From Planctomycetota bacterium (GTDB lineage: Bacteria; Planctomycetota; Phycisphaerae; Phycisphaerales; Phycisphaeraceae): a DNA stretch of 64,000 bases. The notes beneath the pieces are model-generated. The model was not told the origin of the DNA, did no database searches, and saw nothing but the letters and a program-made list of their open reading frames with translations. Shown in pieces: positions 45,993 through 53,460 of the stretch. The position numbers and the translations under genes are program-made. Where the stretch lies: assembly GCA_021413865.1 (NCBI GenBank), contig JAIOPN010000016.1, forward strand, positions 62,001 to 126,000, given 5' to 3'. Position 1 is the stretch's first letter, and each line of letters begins with the position of its first letter.

Positions 45993-46859
45993 TCACAGCC
46001 GGTGCATCACCATCACCGCTTTGTACAGCCCCGCGACGTGCTGGCGCTCCACGGTGCGCGGGGGGAACTGCGGGTTGAGCGGCTGGAGGCGGATCATCTG
46101 CTTCCGCCCGGCGGTCTCGAAGAAGATGCGCTTGAAGGTGCACTCGTGGTCGGGCTCGAGGCGGACGAAGCAGTCGTCGCCGTCGGCGGTCTTGGCGCGG
46201 GGGGAGAAGACGACGATGTCGCCCTCGCGGTAGTCGGGGAGCATGGAATCGCCCACGACGCGGGCGGCGAAGGCGGTGGGGTCGTTGACGCCCGGGCAGG
46301 AGACGTATTCGTCGGCGATTTTCACGGGGTGGTCCAGGTCGGTGAAGTCGCGCGGGTAGCCGGCGGCGACCTTGTTGATGAGGGGCACGCGGTAACGCAG
46401 GGGGATGGTGGGATCGATCGTCGTATCGGGGGCTTTCGCGGCCGCGCTTTTGCCGCCGCGCGGGCGGCGCAGGGTCTCGTTGATGCGCTTGGCGAGCTCC
46501 CCGCTCTTGATGAGTTGATCGAGGCCGCGCGCCCCGTCGCCGCGCTTGGCGGAGGATTTTTTGAGCCACTCCGCCAGCTCACGGCCCTGCCGCGCCTGCT
46601 CCTCGAGCTGCCCGATCCGCTCGCGCACCTCGCCGGGTGTGTTCTCCCACGCGGCGGCGCGGCGGAGCTCGCCGTCGCCCAGGTCCAGCGCCCGCTCCAG
46701 GGCGCGGAGCGCCGAATCGGAAGGGGGGTTGTCCACCTTGCCGTTCTCGATCATGGAGAGGTAGCTCTTGGTCAGCCCCGCGGCGGCGGCGAGGGCCGCC
46801 AGCGTCAGCGCCAGGGCCTCGCGCCGCTCCCGGATGATCCCGCCCACGCTGCCGTTCAT
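45993..46859 (-). CDS. Phage-type repressor: HTH_XRE + S24 self-cleaving domain (CI/LexA-like)
   Basis: 288 residues. HTH at about 8-60 (LTLAALAAAAGLTKSYLSMIENGK), a linker with Arg/Lys, and an S24 peptidase domain in which VPLINKVAAGYP contains an Ala-Gly cleavage site, VVGDSMLPDYREGDIVVF holds the catalytic Ser, and CTFKRIFFE the Lys. This is the design of phage repressors inactivated by RecA-stimulated autocleavage. ATG 46859. It is divergent from the HTH gene over a 123-bp region with two operator-like sites, so it probably represses both itself and the packaging module. It differs from host LexA in having an XRE- rather than winged-helix N-terminus. Confidence 0.88.
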   Translation of the reverse strand: MNGSVGGIIRERREALALTLAALAAAAGLTKSYLSMIENGKVDNPPSDSALRALERALDLGDGELRRAAAWENTPGEVRERIGQLEEQARQGRELAEWLKKSSAKRGDGARGLDQLIKSGELAKRINETLRRPRGGKSAAAKAPDTTIDPTIPLRYRVPLINKVAAGYPRDFTDLDHPVKIADEYVSCPGVNDPTAFAARVVGDSMLPDYREGDIVVFSPRAKTADGDDCFVRLEPDHECTFKRIFFETAGRKQMIRLQPLNPQFPPRTVERQHVAGLYKAVMVMHRL

Positions 46860-46875
46860 GCGACGCCTCCCGGGT

Positions 46876-46895
46876 AGTTCAAAAATTGGTGAACT
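46876..46895. promoter_or_regulatory. Operator-like site 1
   Basis: AGTTCAAAAATTGGTGAACT: perfect 6-bp arms AGTTCA/TGAACT with an 8-bp AT-rich centre. It is near the repressor start; similar half-sites recur 60 bp away. Confidence 0.7.
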
Positions 46896-46900
46896 TCCCC

Positions 46901-46929
46901 TTGACAAGCCCCGGCCGCCGTGCTTTACT
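46901..46929 (+). promoter_or_regulatory. Candidate rightward promoter of packaging module
   Basis: TTGACA at 46901-46906, 17-bp spacer, TTTACT at 46924-46929, lying between the two operator-like sites, 53 bp before the HTH gene start. Repressor bound at either site could block it. Confidence 0.6.
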
Positions 46930-46935
46930 GCACCG

Positions 46936-46955
46936 AGTTTACTAATTATTGAACT
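46936..46955. promoter_or_regulatory. Operator-like site 2
   Basis: AGTTTACTAATTATTGAACT: imperfect dyad (AGTTTA / TGAACT-type arms) with the same 20-bp spacing as site 1 and an AT-rich centre. Two related dyads flanking the promoter is the standard phage operator layout. Confidence 0.65.
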
Positions 46956-46982
46956 CCCGTCAATCCCCCGGGGAGCCGAGAC

Positions 46983-47420
46983 ATGCCGAGCGTTTCCGCC
47001 GCACGCCACGACCCCAGCCGCATCGCCGAGGCCGCCACCCGCGCCCGCGAGCGTTCCGGCGCCGTGCGCGGCCGGGCCGAGCGGCTGGTGGACCTGGCCC
47101 GCAGGCTGCCGCCGCCCGACCGCGCCCTGATCGATCAATTGCTGTCGCGGGGCTGCGGCCTTCGCGAGATCGCCACCCTCACGGGCAGGCCCACCGGCGC
47201 CGTGCGCCGCCGCGTCCGCCGCCTGCTCCGCCGGCTCAACAGCCCGGCCTTCGTCTTCCTCGACGAGCACGCCGCCGGGCTTGGCGAGCCGGAACGCCGC
47301 ACGGCGCAGCTCGTCGTGTTCCAGGGCCTGAGCCTCCGCGCCGCGGCGACAACGCAGGGGCTCTCGCTCCACCGTGTGCGCGGGCATATCCAGCGGTTTC
47401 GGGCGTTGGCGCGGGTGTGA
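46983..47420 (+). CDS. Sigma-region-4-like helix-turn-helix protein
   Basis: 145 basic residues. Two HTH-like segments: PPPDRALIDQLLSRGCGLREIATLTGRPTGAVRRRV at about 45-80 and QLVVFQGLSLRAAATTQGLSLHRVRGHIQRF near 110-140. The first is close to sigma-70 region 4 or phage late-gene activators. It is the first gene transcribed from the repressor-controlled promoter, so a role as early regulator is likely but inferred. A 27-bp palindromic repeat follows the stop. Confidence 0.65.
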   Translation: MPSVSAARHDPSRIAEAATRARERSGAVRGRAERLVDLARRLPPPDRALIDQLLSRGCGLREIATLTGRPTGAVRRRVRRLLRRLNSPAFVFLDEHAAGLGEPERRTAQLVVFQGLSLRAAATTQGLSLHRVRGHIQRFRALARV

Positions 47421-47425
47421 GGGGC

Positions 47426-47452
47426 GGACACGGCCCGCTGAAGCGGGCGTGC
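47426..47452. repeat. 27-bp palindromic repeat, copy 2
   Basis: Exact reverse complement of the copy at 833-859. It follows the HTH gene stop and could double as its terminator, although no T-run is present. Confidence 0.75.
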
Positions 47453-47461
47453 CGCGCGTGC

Positions 47462-48274
47462 CTATTTCGCGGCGTCGTAGGTGACGGGCATCCACCGGTT
47501 CGCGACGCGGTCGCCCTTCTCGATGCCCTCCCACATGAAGGGTTGCCAGCACTGACGCGGGCCGGTGCAGCGGCATTCGTCGGCGGCGTAGTGGAGGGAG
47601 ATGGCGTGGCGGGTTGTCTTGGTGCGGTTGGCCTTGCTGCCGTGCAGGGTCATGGCGTGGTGGATCGAGCCGCCGCCGGCCGGGACGACCGCGTCCACGA
47701 ATTCGAGCGCCGCGCCGGGCGGGCGGACCTTGTCGGCGGCCTCCATCATCTCGTCGTCGCTACCGCCGGCGAAGTTGCTCGGGGCGGGGGCGAGCGGCCA
47801 GCGGTGCGAGCCCTTGATGAAACGGATCGGGCCCATGTCGGGGGTGACATCGGTGAGCGCGACCCAGCAGGTCGCCATTTGCGGGATGTCGGAGAAGCCC
47901 CAGTAGGAGTAGTCCTGGTGCATCGCCAGCGCCAGGCCGCCGCCGGGTTTTTCCAGGAGTTGATCCTCGGTGAGGGAGACGCGCGGGGTGCGGAGCAGCT
48001 CGGCGGACATCCGCGCGGGGCGCTCGGAGGTGGCGATGTCCCAGAAGTCGCCGTCGAGGAAACGGGCGTGGACGTAGTGCTTGACGCGGTCGGGGCCCCA
48101 TTGCTGGACGGGGCCGCGGAAGGCCTCGGGTCGGCGGTCGTGGGTGATCTGGCCGCCATAGATGCGCGCCATCGCGTCGCGGCCGCGCTGCACCTGCTCG
48201 GGGGTGAGGATGCGGTCGATGACGAGGAAGCCGTCGCGCTCGAACTGCTCGATCTGTTGCGGGGACATGAGCAT
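47462..48274 (-). CDS. Phytanoyl-CoA dioxygenase-like Fe(II)/2-oxoglutarate oxygenase
   Basis: About 270 residues. QFERDGFLVIDRILTPEQV near the N-terminus, the iron-binding MHQDYSYWGF (His and Asp) near 115, and the distal IHHAMTLHGSKANR with the second His near 210, then an Arg in TRHAISLHY for 2-oxoglutarate. These proteins hydroxylate small molecules such as phytanoyl-CoA or ectoine. The gene points against its neighbours and sits between the HTH and ABC-ATPase genes of the phage-like module; it may be cargo or a host gene at a module border. Start ATG 48268 is equally possible. Confidence 0.82.
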   Translation of the reverse strand: MLMSPQQIEQFERDGFLVIDRILTPEQVQRGRDAMARIYGGQITHDRRPEAFRGPVQQWGPDRVKHYVHARFLDGDFWDIATSERPARMSAELLRTPRVSLTEDQLLEKPGGGLALAMHQDYSYWGFSDIPQMATCWVALTDVTPDMGPIRFIKGSHRWPLAPAPSNFAGGSDDEMMEAADKVRPPGAALEFVDAVVPAGGGSIHHAMTLHGSKANRTKTTRHAISLHYAADECRCTGPRQCWQPFMWEGIEKGDRVANRWMPVTYDAAK

Positions 48275-48377
48275 GACGGCCAACGATATCGCGGGGCGTG
48301 GGGGTGTGCCAGAGGGGAGAGCGGACCCCGGCGACTCGCGGACTCGTCATCGGGCTTGGCCACGGGAGGAGATGAAG

Positions 48378-49115
48378 ATGAAACATTCGATCACGCTGGA
48401 ATTGTCGATGTCGCGTCCGTCGGCGGTGGTGCCGTCGGAGCACGTTCTGCGCGTGGCGGCGATGTTTGGGTTGGGGATTGACGAGGGGCGCGAGGTGGTG
48501 ATCGTCCCGCCGATGCGGCTGACACTGGTGCCGGGGCGGGTTGTGTTCGTCACCGGGGCGAGCGGCGGGGGGAAGAGCACGATCCTGAACCTGATCGAGC
48601 GCGGGTTGAGCGAGGGATCGTTCGCGGGGGAGGCGCGGGTGATCCGGTTTGATCGCTTGCCCGAGCCGGCGGATCGGCCTTTGGTGGACGGATTTGGCGA
48701 GGCGCCGCTGGAGCGCGTGCTGGCGTGGCTGAGCCTGGCCGGGCTGAACGACGCGTTTGTGATGCTGCGCCGGCCGTGCGAGTTGTCGGACGGGCAGCGG
48801 TACCGGCTGCGGCTTGCGCAGGCGTTTCAGGCGGTGGAGGGGGAGGAACGATTCTGCGTCGTACTGGCGGATGAGTTTGGGGCGACGCTGGACCGGGTGA
48901 CGGCCAAGGTGATCGCGCGGAACGTGAGGAGGTGGGTGAGGAATGGGGAAAGAGAAGACGCTAAGCCGCGAGCGGCGGGGGAGAAGAGGGGAGGAGTTTG
49001 TTTTGTGGCGGCGACGACGCACGACGATTTGCTGGAGGCGTTGGAGCCGGACGTGTTGATCGAGAAACAGGCGGGGTCGGGGGTTGAGGTGGCGGTGCGC
49101 GGGGCGGAAGAGTAA
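48378..49115 (+). CDS. ABC-type ATPase (COG2401-like ATPase half)
   Basis: About 245 residues. Walker A GASGGGKST near 62-70, signature LSDGQRYRLRLAQAF near 138, Walker B CVVLADEFGATLDR near 158-170, and an H-loop FVAATTHDDL near 215. There is no membrane domain, so it is a soluble ABC ATPase. The combination with a GNAT gene nearby matches the two domains of COG2401 (ABC ATPase fused to acetyltransferase), here as separate genes. An R1 repeat at 48957-48976 is read in frame as GEREDAKPRAAGEKRGG just before the H-loop. GGAGGA upstream fits ATG 48378. Confidence 0.75.
   Translation: MKHSITLELSMSRPSAVVPSEHVLRVAAMFGLGIDEGREVVIVPPMRLTLVPGRVVFVTGASGGGKSTILNLIERGLSEGSFAGEARVIRFDRLPEPADRPLVDGFGEAPLERVLAWLSLAGLNDAFVMLRRPCELSDGQRYRLRLAQAFQAVEGEERFCVVLADEFGATLDRVTAKVIARNVRRWVRNGEREDAKPRAAGEKRGGVCFVAATTHDDLLEALEPDVLIEKQAGSGVEVAVRGAEE
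48957..48976 (+). repeat. R1 hairpin repeat, copy 3 (in ABC ATPase gene)
   Basis: Exact GACGCTAAGCCGCGAGCGGC within the ATPase coding sequence; encodes DAKPRAA. Flanks are GAAGA- and GGGGAGAAGAGG-type purine runs, as at the other copies. Confidence 0.9.
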
Positions 49116-49121
49116 ATGTGC

Positions 49122-49574
49122 TCATCTTTTTTTCTTACCTAACCACGTGTAGCCCGTCATGCCCGCGCCCACCAAGATCAACACGCACGACAACCAAAAC
49201 AAATACACGGGACCCGGGGGACTAATGACCGCAACAGATGGATTGTCCAATCTGTAATAAACCCATAGCTTCAAGCCCTTGGGGTATTTATTCCAAAAAT
49301 CGGCGGCCTCGCCTTTGCCAGGGGGATCATACGGGCCGTTTGAATTGTAAGATGAGCCAGTATGCACAACATCTTTTACTTGATACTCGTACGACATATC
49401 CGTCATCGAGTTTTTCCCACCCATGGAATGATGTGTAATTATCCCCCATGCCCTTCCATAGTCTCTGTTCATTATTTGGAATATCAAACAAACAATTATT
49501 CCAGCGGCCAGCACAACCGGTCCGGAAATGCGGCGCGTCATTCTAATAAATTGGCGTGAGCTCATCAGGTTCAT
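49122..49574 (-). CDS. DUF3592-like membrane protein, low GC
   Basis: About 150 residues. Membrane segment near residues 20-37 (GPVVLAAGIIVCLIFQIM), an extracytoplasmic domain with WGIITHHSM, MSYEYQVKDVVHTGSSY and YPKGLKLWVYYRLDNPSVAV, then a second membrane segment near 128-145 (VYLFWLSCVLILVGAGM). The YPxGxxVxVYYxPxNPxxAV pattern is that of DUF3592. GC content is plainly lower than the flanks. It lies opposite in direction between the ABC-ATPase and GNAT genes, as an inserted foreign gene would. Start uncertain among GTG 49580, ATG 49574 and ATG 49565. Confidence 0.75.
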   Translation of the reverse strand: MNLMSSRQFIRMTRRISGPVVLAAGIIVCLIFQIMNRDYGRAWGIITHHSMGGKNSMTDMSYEYQVKDVVHTGSSYNSNGPYDPPGKGEAADFWNKYPKGLKLWVYYRLDNPSVAVISPPGPVYLFWLSCVLILVGAGMTGYTWLGKKKR

Positions 49575-49693
49575 TGACACGGCCTCTGATTATCGAATCC
49601 GCCATTGACAATGTGCCAATGCCCGCAAGGTGCGAAGCCCGATTGCTGCTTCCAAAAACAATAGATGTAATTTTCTCTTTTTTCAAGGATCGA

Positions 49694-50503
49694 ATGGTGA
49701 CACCATTGCAACAACGGTTTCTCGCGCTGCCCGCGCCGGGGATCGAGGAGGAACTCGTGCTGCGGCCGGGCAGCCTGCGGGATTACGCGCTGCTGTCGTC
49801 GCACCACTACAAATCGGCGCGGCCGGCGACGGTGACGCGCGTGCTGGTGCTGGAGCACAAACAGCCGACGGTGTGCGGGCGGTTCCTGGGGCGGTGCGGG
49901 GAGGCGTGCGTGGTGGGGGTGCTGGTCGAATCGCTGCCGTCGCTGAGTTGCCGGCTGCGCGACTGGGCGCTCCACGATCGTTACGCGGGGCTGCGGGACC
50001 TGTCGCAGCGGGCGACACTGCTGAACCGGGAGGTGCGCTGCGTCAGCCGTGTGGTGGTGCACCCGCAGTGGCGCGGGCTTGGCGTCGCGGTGCGGTTGGT
50101 CAAGGCGGCGCTGGCGTCGGCGACGACGGTGTTTACCGAGGCGCTGGCGGCGATGGGGCACGTCAACCCGTTCTTCGAGCGCGCGGGGATGGCCGCGCAT
50201 CACAGGCCGCCGCACGCGTCGGACGCGCGGCTGATCGGGGCGCTGGCGTTGGTGGGCTTGTCGGGGGTGGACCTGGCATTACCGCGGGCGGCGTGGGCGA
50301 GGGTCGAGGGGCTGCCGTGCGGGAAGAGGGAGTGGGTGGTGGTTGAGTTGGAGCGGTGGTGGGGGAGGACGCACCGGGAGAGGCGGACGCTAAGCCGCGA
50401 ACGGCGGGGGGAAGAGGGGATGGAGTTGTTGCGCGAGGCGCGGGGGCGGCTGTTGTGCGAGCCGGTGTATTACCTGCGGGACAACCGGGAGGGTGTTTCC
50501 TAA
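49694..50503 (+). CDS. GNAT acetyltransferase-like protein (COG2401-like acetyltransferase half)
   Basis: 269 residues. The acetyl-CoA loop region VSRVVVHPQWRGLGVAVRLVKAAL near 117-140 has the R/Q-x-x-G-x-G/A pattern (QWRGLGVA), followed by VFTEALAAMGHVNPFFERAGM. The N-terminal part VLRPGSLRDYALLSSHHYKSARPATVTRVLVLE matches the acetyltransferase portion I associate with COG2401. AAGGA precedes ATG 49694; an extension to 49556 is AT-rich and non-coding-like. An R1 repeat at 50386-50405 is read as RRTLSRERRGEEG. Partner: the ABC ATPase 580 bp upstream. Role in the particle or in DNA modification is unknown. Confidence 0.7.
   Translation: MVTPLQQRFLALPAPGIEEELVLRPGSLRDYALLSSHHYKSARPATVTRVLVLEHKQPTVCGRFLGRCGEACVVGVLVESLPSLSCRLRDWALHDRYAGLRDLSQRATLLNREVRCVSRVVVHPQWRGLGVAVRLVKAALASATTVFTEALAAMGHVNPFFERAGMAAHHRPPHASDARLIGALALVGLSGVDLALPRAAWARVEGLPCGKREWVVVELERWWGRTHRERRTLSRERRGEEGMELLREARGRLLCEPVYYLRDNREGVS
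50386..50405 (+). repeat. R1 hairpin repeat, copy 4 (in GNAT gene)
   Basis: GACGCTAAGCCGCGAACGGC, one mismatch to the consensus, inside the GNAT gene in a different reading frame from copies 3, 5 and 6 (TLSRER). Confidence 0.88.
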
Positions 50504-50505
50504 CT

Positions 50506-50643
50506 CCCTCTCCCTGCGGGAGAGGGCATGGGTGAGGGGATCACCGGCCGGCTGGGTCGTGTGATGGCGTGAGACCTTTCCGGCCGGGAGTCCCCTCACC
50601 CGTCGGCGAAGACGCCGCCACCCTCTCCCGGAGGGAGAGGGGA
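50506..50643. repeat. Paired CCCTCTCCC/GGTGAGGGG inverted-repeat element
   Basis: Two oppositely oriented copies of a box with CTCTCCCTGCGGGAGAGGGC and GGGTGAGGGG, about 60 bp apart. The same box appears singly near 39022 and 38674. It fills the gap between GNAT and ParB-like genes. Confidence 0.7.
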
Positions 50644-50668
50644 TCAGAGGACAACCGGGAGGCGTTTG

Positions 50669-51286
50669 ATGGACATTGAACTGATCGATCTGGAACGGCT
50701 GGAGGCGCACCCGGCGAACGCGAACGTGATGCGCGCGGTGCTGTTCGAGAAGCTCAAGGGACACATCGAGCGGACGGACCGGTACCCGCCGGTGATCGTG
50801 CGGAGAGGCAGGCGGGACGCCTGCCCCACCGGACCGGGGGAGCGGTATCAAATCCTCGACGGCCACCACCGGGTCAAGGCGCTGCGCGCGCTGGGGCGGG
50901 CGCAGGCGCGGTGCGTGGTGTGGGAGGTGACGGACGAGGAGGCGCTGGTGCTGCTGGCGACGCTGAACCGGTTGCAGGGGCGGGACGACGTTTCGCTGCG
51001 GGCGTCGCTGATGGAGGAACTGACGGCACGGGTGGGTTCGTCGCTGGCGTCGGTGGCCGCGCTGGTGCCGGAGGGCCTGCCGGATTTACGGCATCTGCTG
51101 GATGCGGCCGCGGCGCCGGTTTCGCCGCGCGGGCCGCGGCCGTTGGAGGCGATGCCGGTCGCGGTGCATTTCTTCCTGCTGCCGGCGCAGAAGTCGGCTT
51201 TGGAGCGCCGGCTGCGTGAGGCCGGCGGGACGCGAGAGGAGGCGTTGATGCGATTGGTGGAAGGAGGCGGGCATGGAAGGGCGTGA
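50669..51286 (+). CDS. ParB/sulfiredoxin-like N-terminal domain protein
   Basis: 205 residues. The ParB-N fold is visible: LEAHPANANVM, then PPVIVRRG, then ERYQILDGHHRVKALRALG (the GHHR/ILDGHH motif) and NRLQGRDDVS. Such proteins appear in phages as DNA-binding or modification-associated ParB-like nucleases. A palindromic R2 repeat lies in frame at 50805-50829 and encodes GRRDACPT within the loop between two conserved blocks. ATG 50669 preceded by GGGAGG. Overlaps the small-terminase-like gene by 14 bp. Confidence 0.78.
   Translation: MDIELIDLERLEAHPANANVMRAVLFEKLKGHIERTDRYPPVIVRRGRRDACPTGPGERYQILDGHHRVKALRALGRAQARCVVWEVTDEEALVLLATLNRLQGRDDVSLRASLMEELTARVGSSLASVAALVPEGLPDLRHLLDAAAAPVSPRGPRPLEAMPVAVHFFLLPAQKSALERRLREAGGTREEALMRLVEGGGHGRA
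50805..50829 (+). repeat. R2 palindromic repeat in ParB-like gene
   Basis: GGCAGGCGGGACGCCTGCCC core with a following CACC; read in frame as RRDACPT. Full-length paired forms of the same family are at 54545-54645 and 59837-59932. Confidence 0.88.
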
Positions 51287-51719
51287 GAGAGACTCGGCGG
51301 AGAGGGAGTTGGTCGGCGACATCCTGGCGGCGCGGCATGACCTGATCGCGCTAGCGGAACGGCACGGGATGTCGGTGGCGGAGCTGGCCGACTGGATCGG
51401 GAAAACGGAGCACCGGCGGGTGATCCGCGGGCTGTGCGAGATCGCGGACGCGCAGGCGCAGGTGCTGCTCTGCCGGTACCGGCAGATGGCGGTGGCGCAG
51501 CTGGCCAAGCTGGCGACGCAGGAGGGGGAGGCCGGCGTGAGCGCGGCGGCGCTGGAGGTGACGCGGCGTGCGTGCATGGACATGCTGAAGATCGATCTGA
51601 GGCGAGGGGATTTGCCGGCGGGGGAGGGGTCGGGCGACGCACCGGACGGGGCGTCGCTGCGTGACATGTTGTATGGGCGCGGGGCGAAACCGGGCGGCGG
51701 TGAAGGGGGGCCGGCATGA
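51273..51719 (+). CDS. Small terminase-like protein
   Basis: 148 residues with an N-terminal HTH (LIALAERHGMSVAELADWIGKTEHRRVIRGL), a long central helix, then an acidic Gly-rich tail. It directly precedes and overlaps the large terminase by 4 bp, the normal position of the DNA-recognition subunit TerS. The family itself is too variable to fix by eye. Confidence 0.65.
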   Translation: MEGRERDSAERELVGDILAARHDLIALAERHGMSVAELADWIGKTEHRRVIRGLCEIADAQAQVLLCRYRQMAVAQLAKLATQEGEAGVSAAALEVTRRACMDMLKIDLRRGDLPAGEGSGDAPDGASLRDMLYGRGAKPGGGEGGPA

Positions 51720-53224
51720 AGAACAGGAAAAAAACATCGTTGAGCGCGTGGCGTGAGTTGGAGGCGCTGCGGCCGACCACGGCGGAGGAGCTGCACACGT
51801 TCCTGCGGGTGTTCCTCGGGTTGGACGTGCCGCGCGGGACGGTGGCGGAGGGGAGCTGCGCGCCGTTTGAGTATCTGGTGCACGCGTTTTTCGAGGGGCG
51901 GGGAGGGGAAGAGAAGAAGGACGCTAAGCCGCGAGCGGCGGGGGAGGAGGAGAGTGGGGATTGCGTGGTGTGGGCGAACCGGGGCGGGGGCAAGACGCAC
52001 CTGGGGGCGGCGGCGACGCTGCTGGATTTGCTGTTCAAGCCGGGGATTCAGGTGCGGATCCTCGGCGGGAGCATGGAGCAGTCGTCGCGGATGTATGCGC
52101 ACCTGCGGCGGATGGTGGAGCGTGAGGGGCTCAGGCGGCTGCTGGCGGGGGACCCGACGCAGCGGCGCATCGAGCTGAGCAACGGTAGTGTGGCCGAGGT
52201 GCTGGCGCAATCGCAGCGTTCGGTGCGTGGCACGCGGGTTCACAAGCTGCGGTGCGACGAGGTAGAGGAGTTTGACGAGGAGGTGTGGCGGGCGGCGCAG
52301 ATGGTGACGGGGTCGGGGGAGTGCGGCGGGGTGCGGGTGCGCGGGTCGGTGGAGGTGTTATCGACGATGCACCGGCCGTTCGGGTTGATGAGCCGGCTGG
52401 TGGCGCGGCCGGGGGCGAAGGTGTTCCGGTGGTGCGCGTTGGACGTGATCCAGCGCTGCCCGCCGGAGCGTGCGTGCGATGAGTGCGACTTGTGGGAGGA
52501 TTGCGGCGGGCGTGCCAAGACCGCCGACGGGTTCGTGCCGGTGGAGGACCTGGTGGCGGCGCGGAACCGGTCGAGCGAGGAGGCGTGGGAGAGCGAGATG
52601 ATGTGCCGCCGGCCGCGGGTGGACGCGAGCGTGTACCCGACGTTCCGGGTGGAGCGGCACGTGAAGAGCGGAGACGCTAAGCCGCGAGAGGCGGGAGAAG
52701 AGGTGATCGCGGGGATGGATTTCGGGATGCGGAGCCCGCTGGTGATGTTGTGGGCGGTGGTGCGCGGGGGCGGGGCGGTGGAGGAACGGGTGGTGGAGGT
52801 GATCGGGGAGTATGTTGAATCGGGCGTGACGCTGGGGGAGCACCTGGCGAAGGTGGAGTCGCTGGGCCACCCGAGGCCGGCGTGGATCGGCGTCGATCCG
52901 GCGGGCAACCAGCGCAACGCGCAGACGGGGATGTCGGACGTGCAGGTGCTGCGTCGGGGCGGGTACGCGGTGCGGGTCCGGCCGGCCTCGATAAGGGAGG
53001 GGGTGGATCGCGTCCGCCGGCGGCTGGACCACGGCCTGCTCGTCATCGGCGAGCGCTGCCCGCGCTTGATCGAGGCGTTGACGACGTACCACTTCGACCT
53101 CAGGCGGCGGGAGCGCGAGGAGCCGGTGAAGGACGGGCCGGATCACCTCTGCGACGCGCTGCGGTACATGATCGTGAGCCTGGATCGTGGTGTGAGCCGG
53201 GCGGAGAGCCGGGGGTATCTGTAG
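51716..53224 (+). CDS. Terminase large subunit
   Basis: 502 residues. ATPase domain: Walker A WANRGGGKTHLGAA near 86-99, Walker B VHKLRCDEVEEFDEE near 175-189. Nuclease domain: IAGMDFGMRSPL near 332, WIGVDPAGNQRNAQ near 388, and DGPDHLCDALRYMIV near 475, the three acidic clusters of RNase-H-type terminases. It packages DNA into capsids by docking on a portal. Two R1 repeats are inserted in frame: at residues about 68-76 (DAKPRAAGEE) between N-terminal region and ATPase, and about 320-328 (DAKPREAGEE) just before the nuclease domain. No portal gene follows; the portal is at 16-17.5 kb on the other strand. Confidence 0.88.
   Translation: MKNRKKTSLSAWRELEALRPTTAEELHTFLRVFLGLDVPRGTVAEGSCAPFEYLVHAFFEGRGGEEKKDAKPRAAGEEESGDCVVWANRGGGKTHLGAAATLLDLLFKPGIQVRILGGSMEQSSRMYAHLRRMVEREGLRRLLAGDPTQRRIELSNGSVAEVLAQSQRSVRGTRVHKLRCDEVEEFDEEVWRAAQMVTGSGECGGVRVRGSVEVLSTMHRPFGLMSRLVARPGAKVFRWCALDVIQRCPPERACDECDLWEDCGGRAKTADGFVPVEDLVAARNRSSEEAWESEMMCRRPRVDASVYPTFRVERHVKSGDAKPREAGEEVIAGMDFGMRSPLVMLWAVVRGGGAVEERVVEVIGEYVESGVTLGEHLAKVESLGHPRPAWIGVDPAGNQRNAQTGMSDVQVLRRGGYAVRVRPASIREGVDRVRRRLDHGLLVIGERCPRLIEALTTYHFDLRRREREEPVKDGPDHLCDALRYMIVSLDRGVSRAESRGYL
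51920..51939 (+). repeat. R1 hairpin repeat, copy 5 (in large terminase)
   Basis: Exact GACGCTAAGCCGCGAGCGGC, in frame, encoding DAKPRAA before the ATPase domain. Confidence 0.9.
52673..52692 (+). repeat. R1 hairpin repeat, copy 6 (in large terminase)
   Basis: GACGCTAAGCCGCGAGAGGC, one mismatch, in the same reading frame as copy 5, encoding DAKPREA between ATPase and nuclease domains. Confidence 0.88.
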
Positions 53225-53362
53225 CGGCGGCCGGGCCGGGAAATCAGGGCCGCTTGTGGAAGAATTGTGCAAGATTTTGGCCGGATCGGGCGTTCATCCA
53301 CGGAGGGACGGCCGAGAATCAAGAATCACATGTAAAGGTTGCATTGCCTGATTATGTGGGAT

Positions 53363-53453
53363 AGACTTCGTCTGTCGATTGGAGCTACGGCTCCGTATAA
53401 CCTTGCCCCCGGAAGCCCGTGCCATCCCCTTGTGGGGTGGCGCGGGTTTTTTT
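53363..53453 (+). ncRNA. Candidate short structured RNA
   Basis: TTGCAT (53338-53343), a 17-bp spacer and TAGACT (53361-53366) could be a promoter; downstream are hairpin AGAC-TTC-GTCT (53363-53373), hairpin GGAGC-TACG-GCTCC (53381-53394, UNCG-type tetraloop) and a terminator. The transcript would be about 85 nt. No coding frame. No homology known to me. Confidence 0.35.
53416..53453 (+). terminator. Rho-independent terminator downstream of terminase
   Basis: Stem CCCGTGCCATCCCC/GGGGTGGCGCGGG with a TTGT loop, then seven T. It ends either the packaging operon or the candidate small RNA. Confidence 0.85.
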
Positions 53454-53460
53454 GTTTTTG

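Noticed and set aside
45993-46859. The S24 protein as the host LexA.
   Set aside because: Its DNA-binding domain is of XRE type with phage-style operators and phage-module neighbours; LexA has a winged helix of different sequence.
48957-52692. The R1 copies as a CRISPR array.
   Set aside because: Copies are hundreds of bases to kilobases apart, without uniform spacers, and several are coding.
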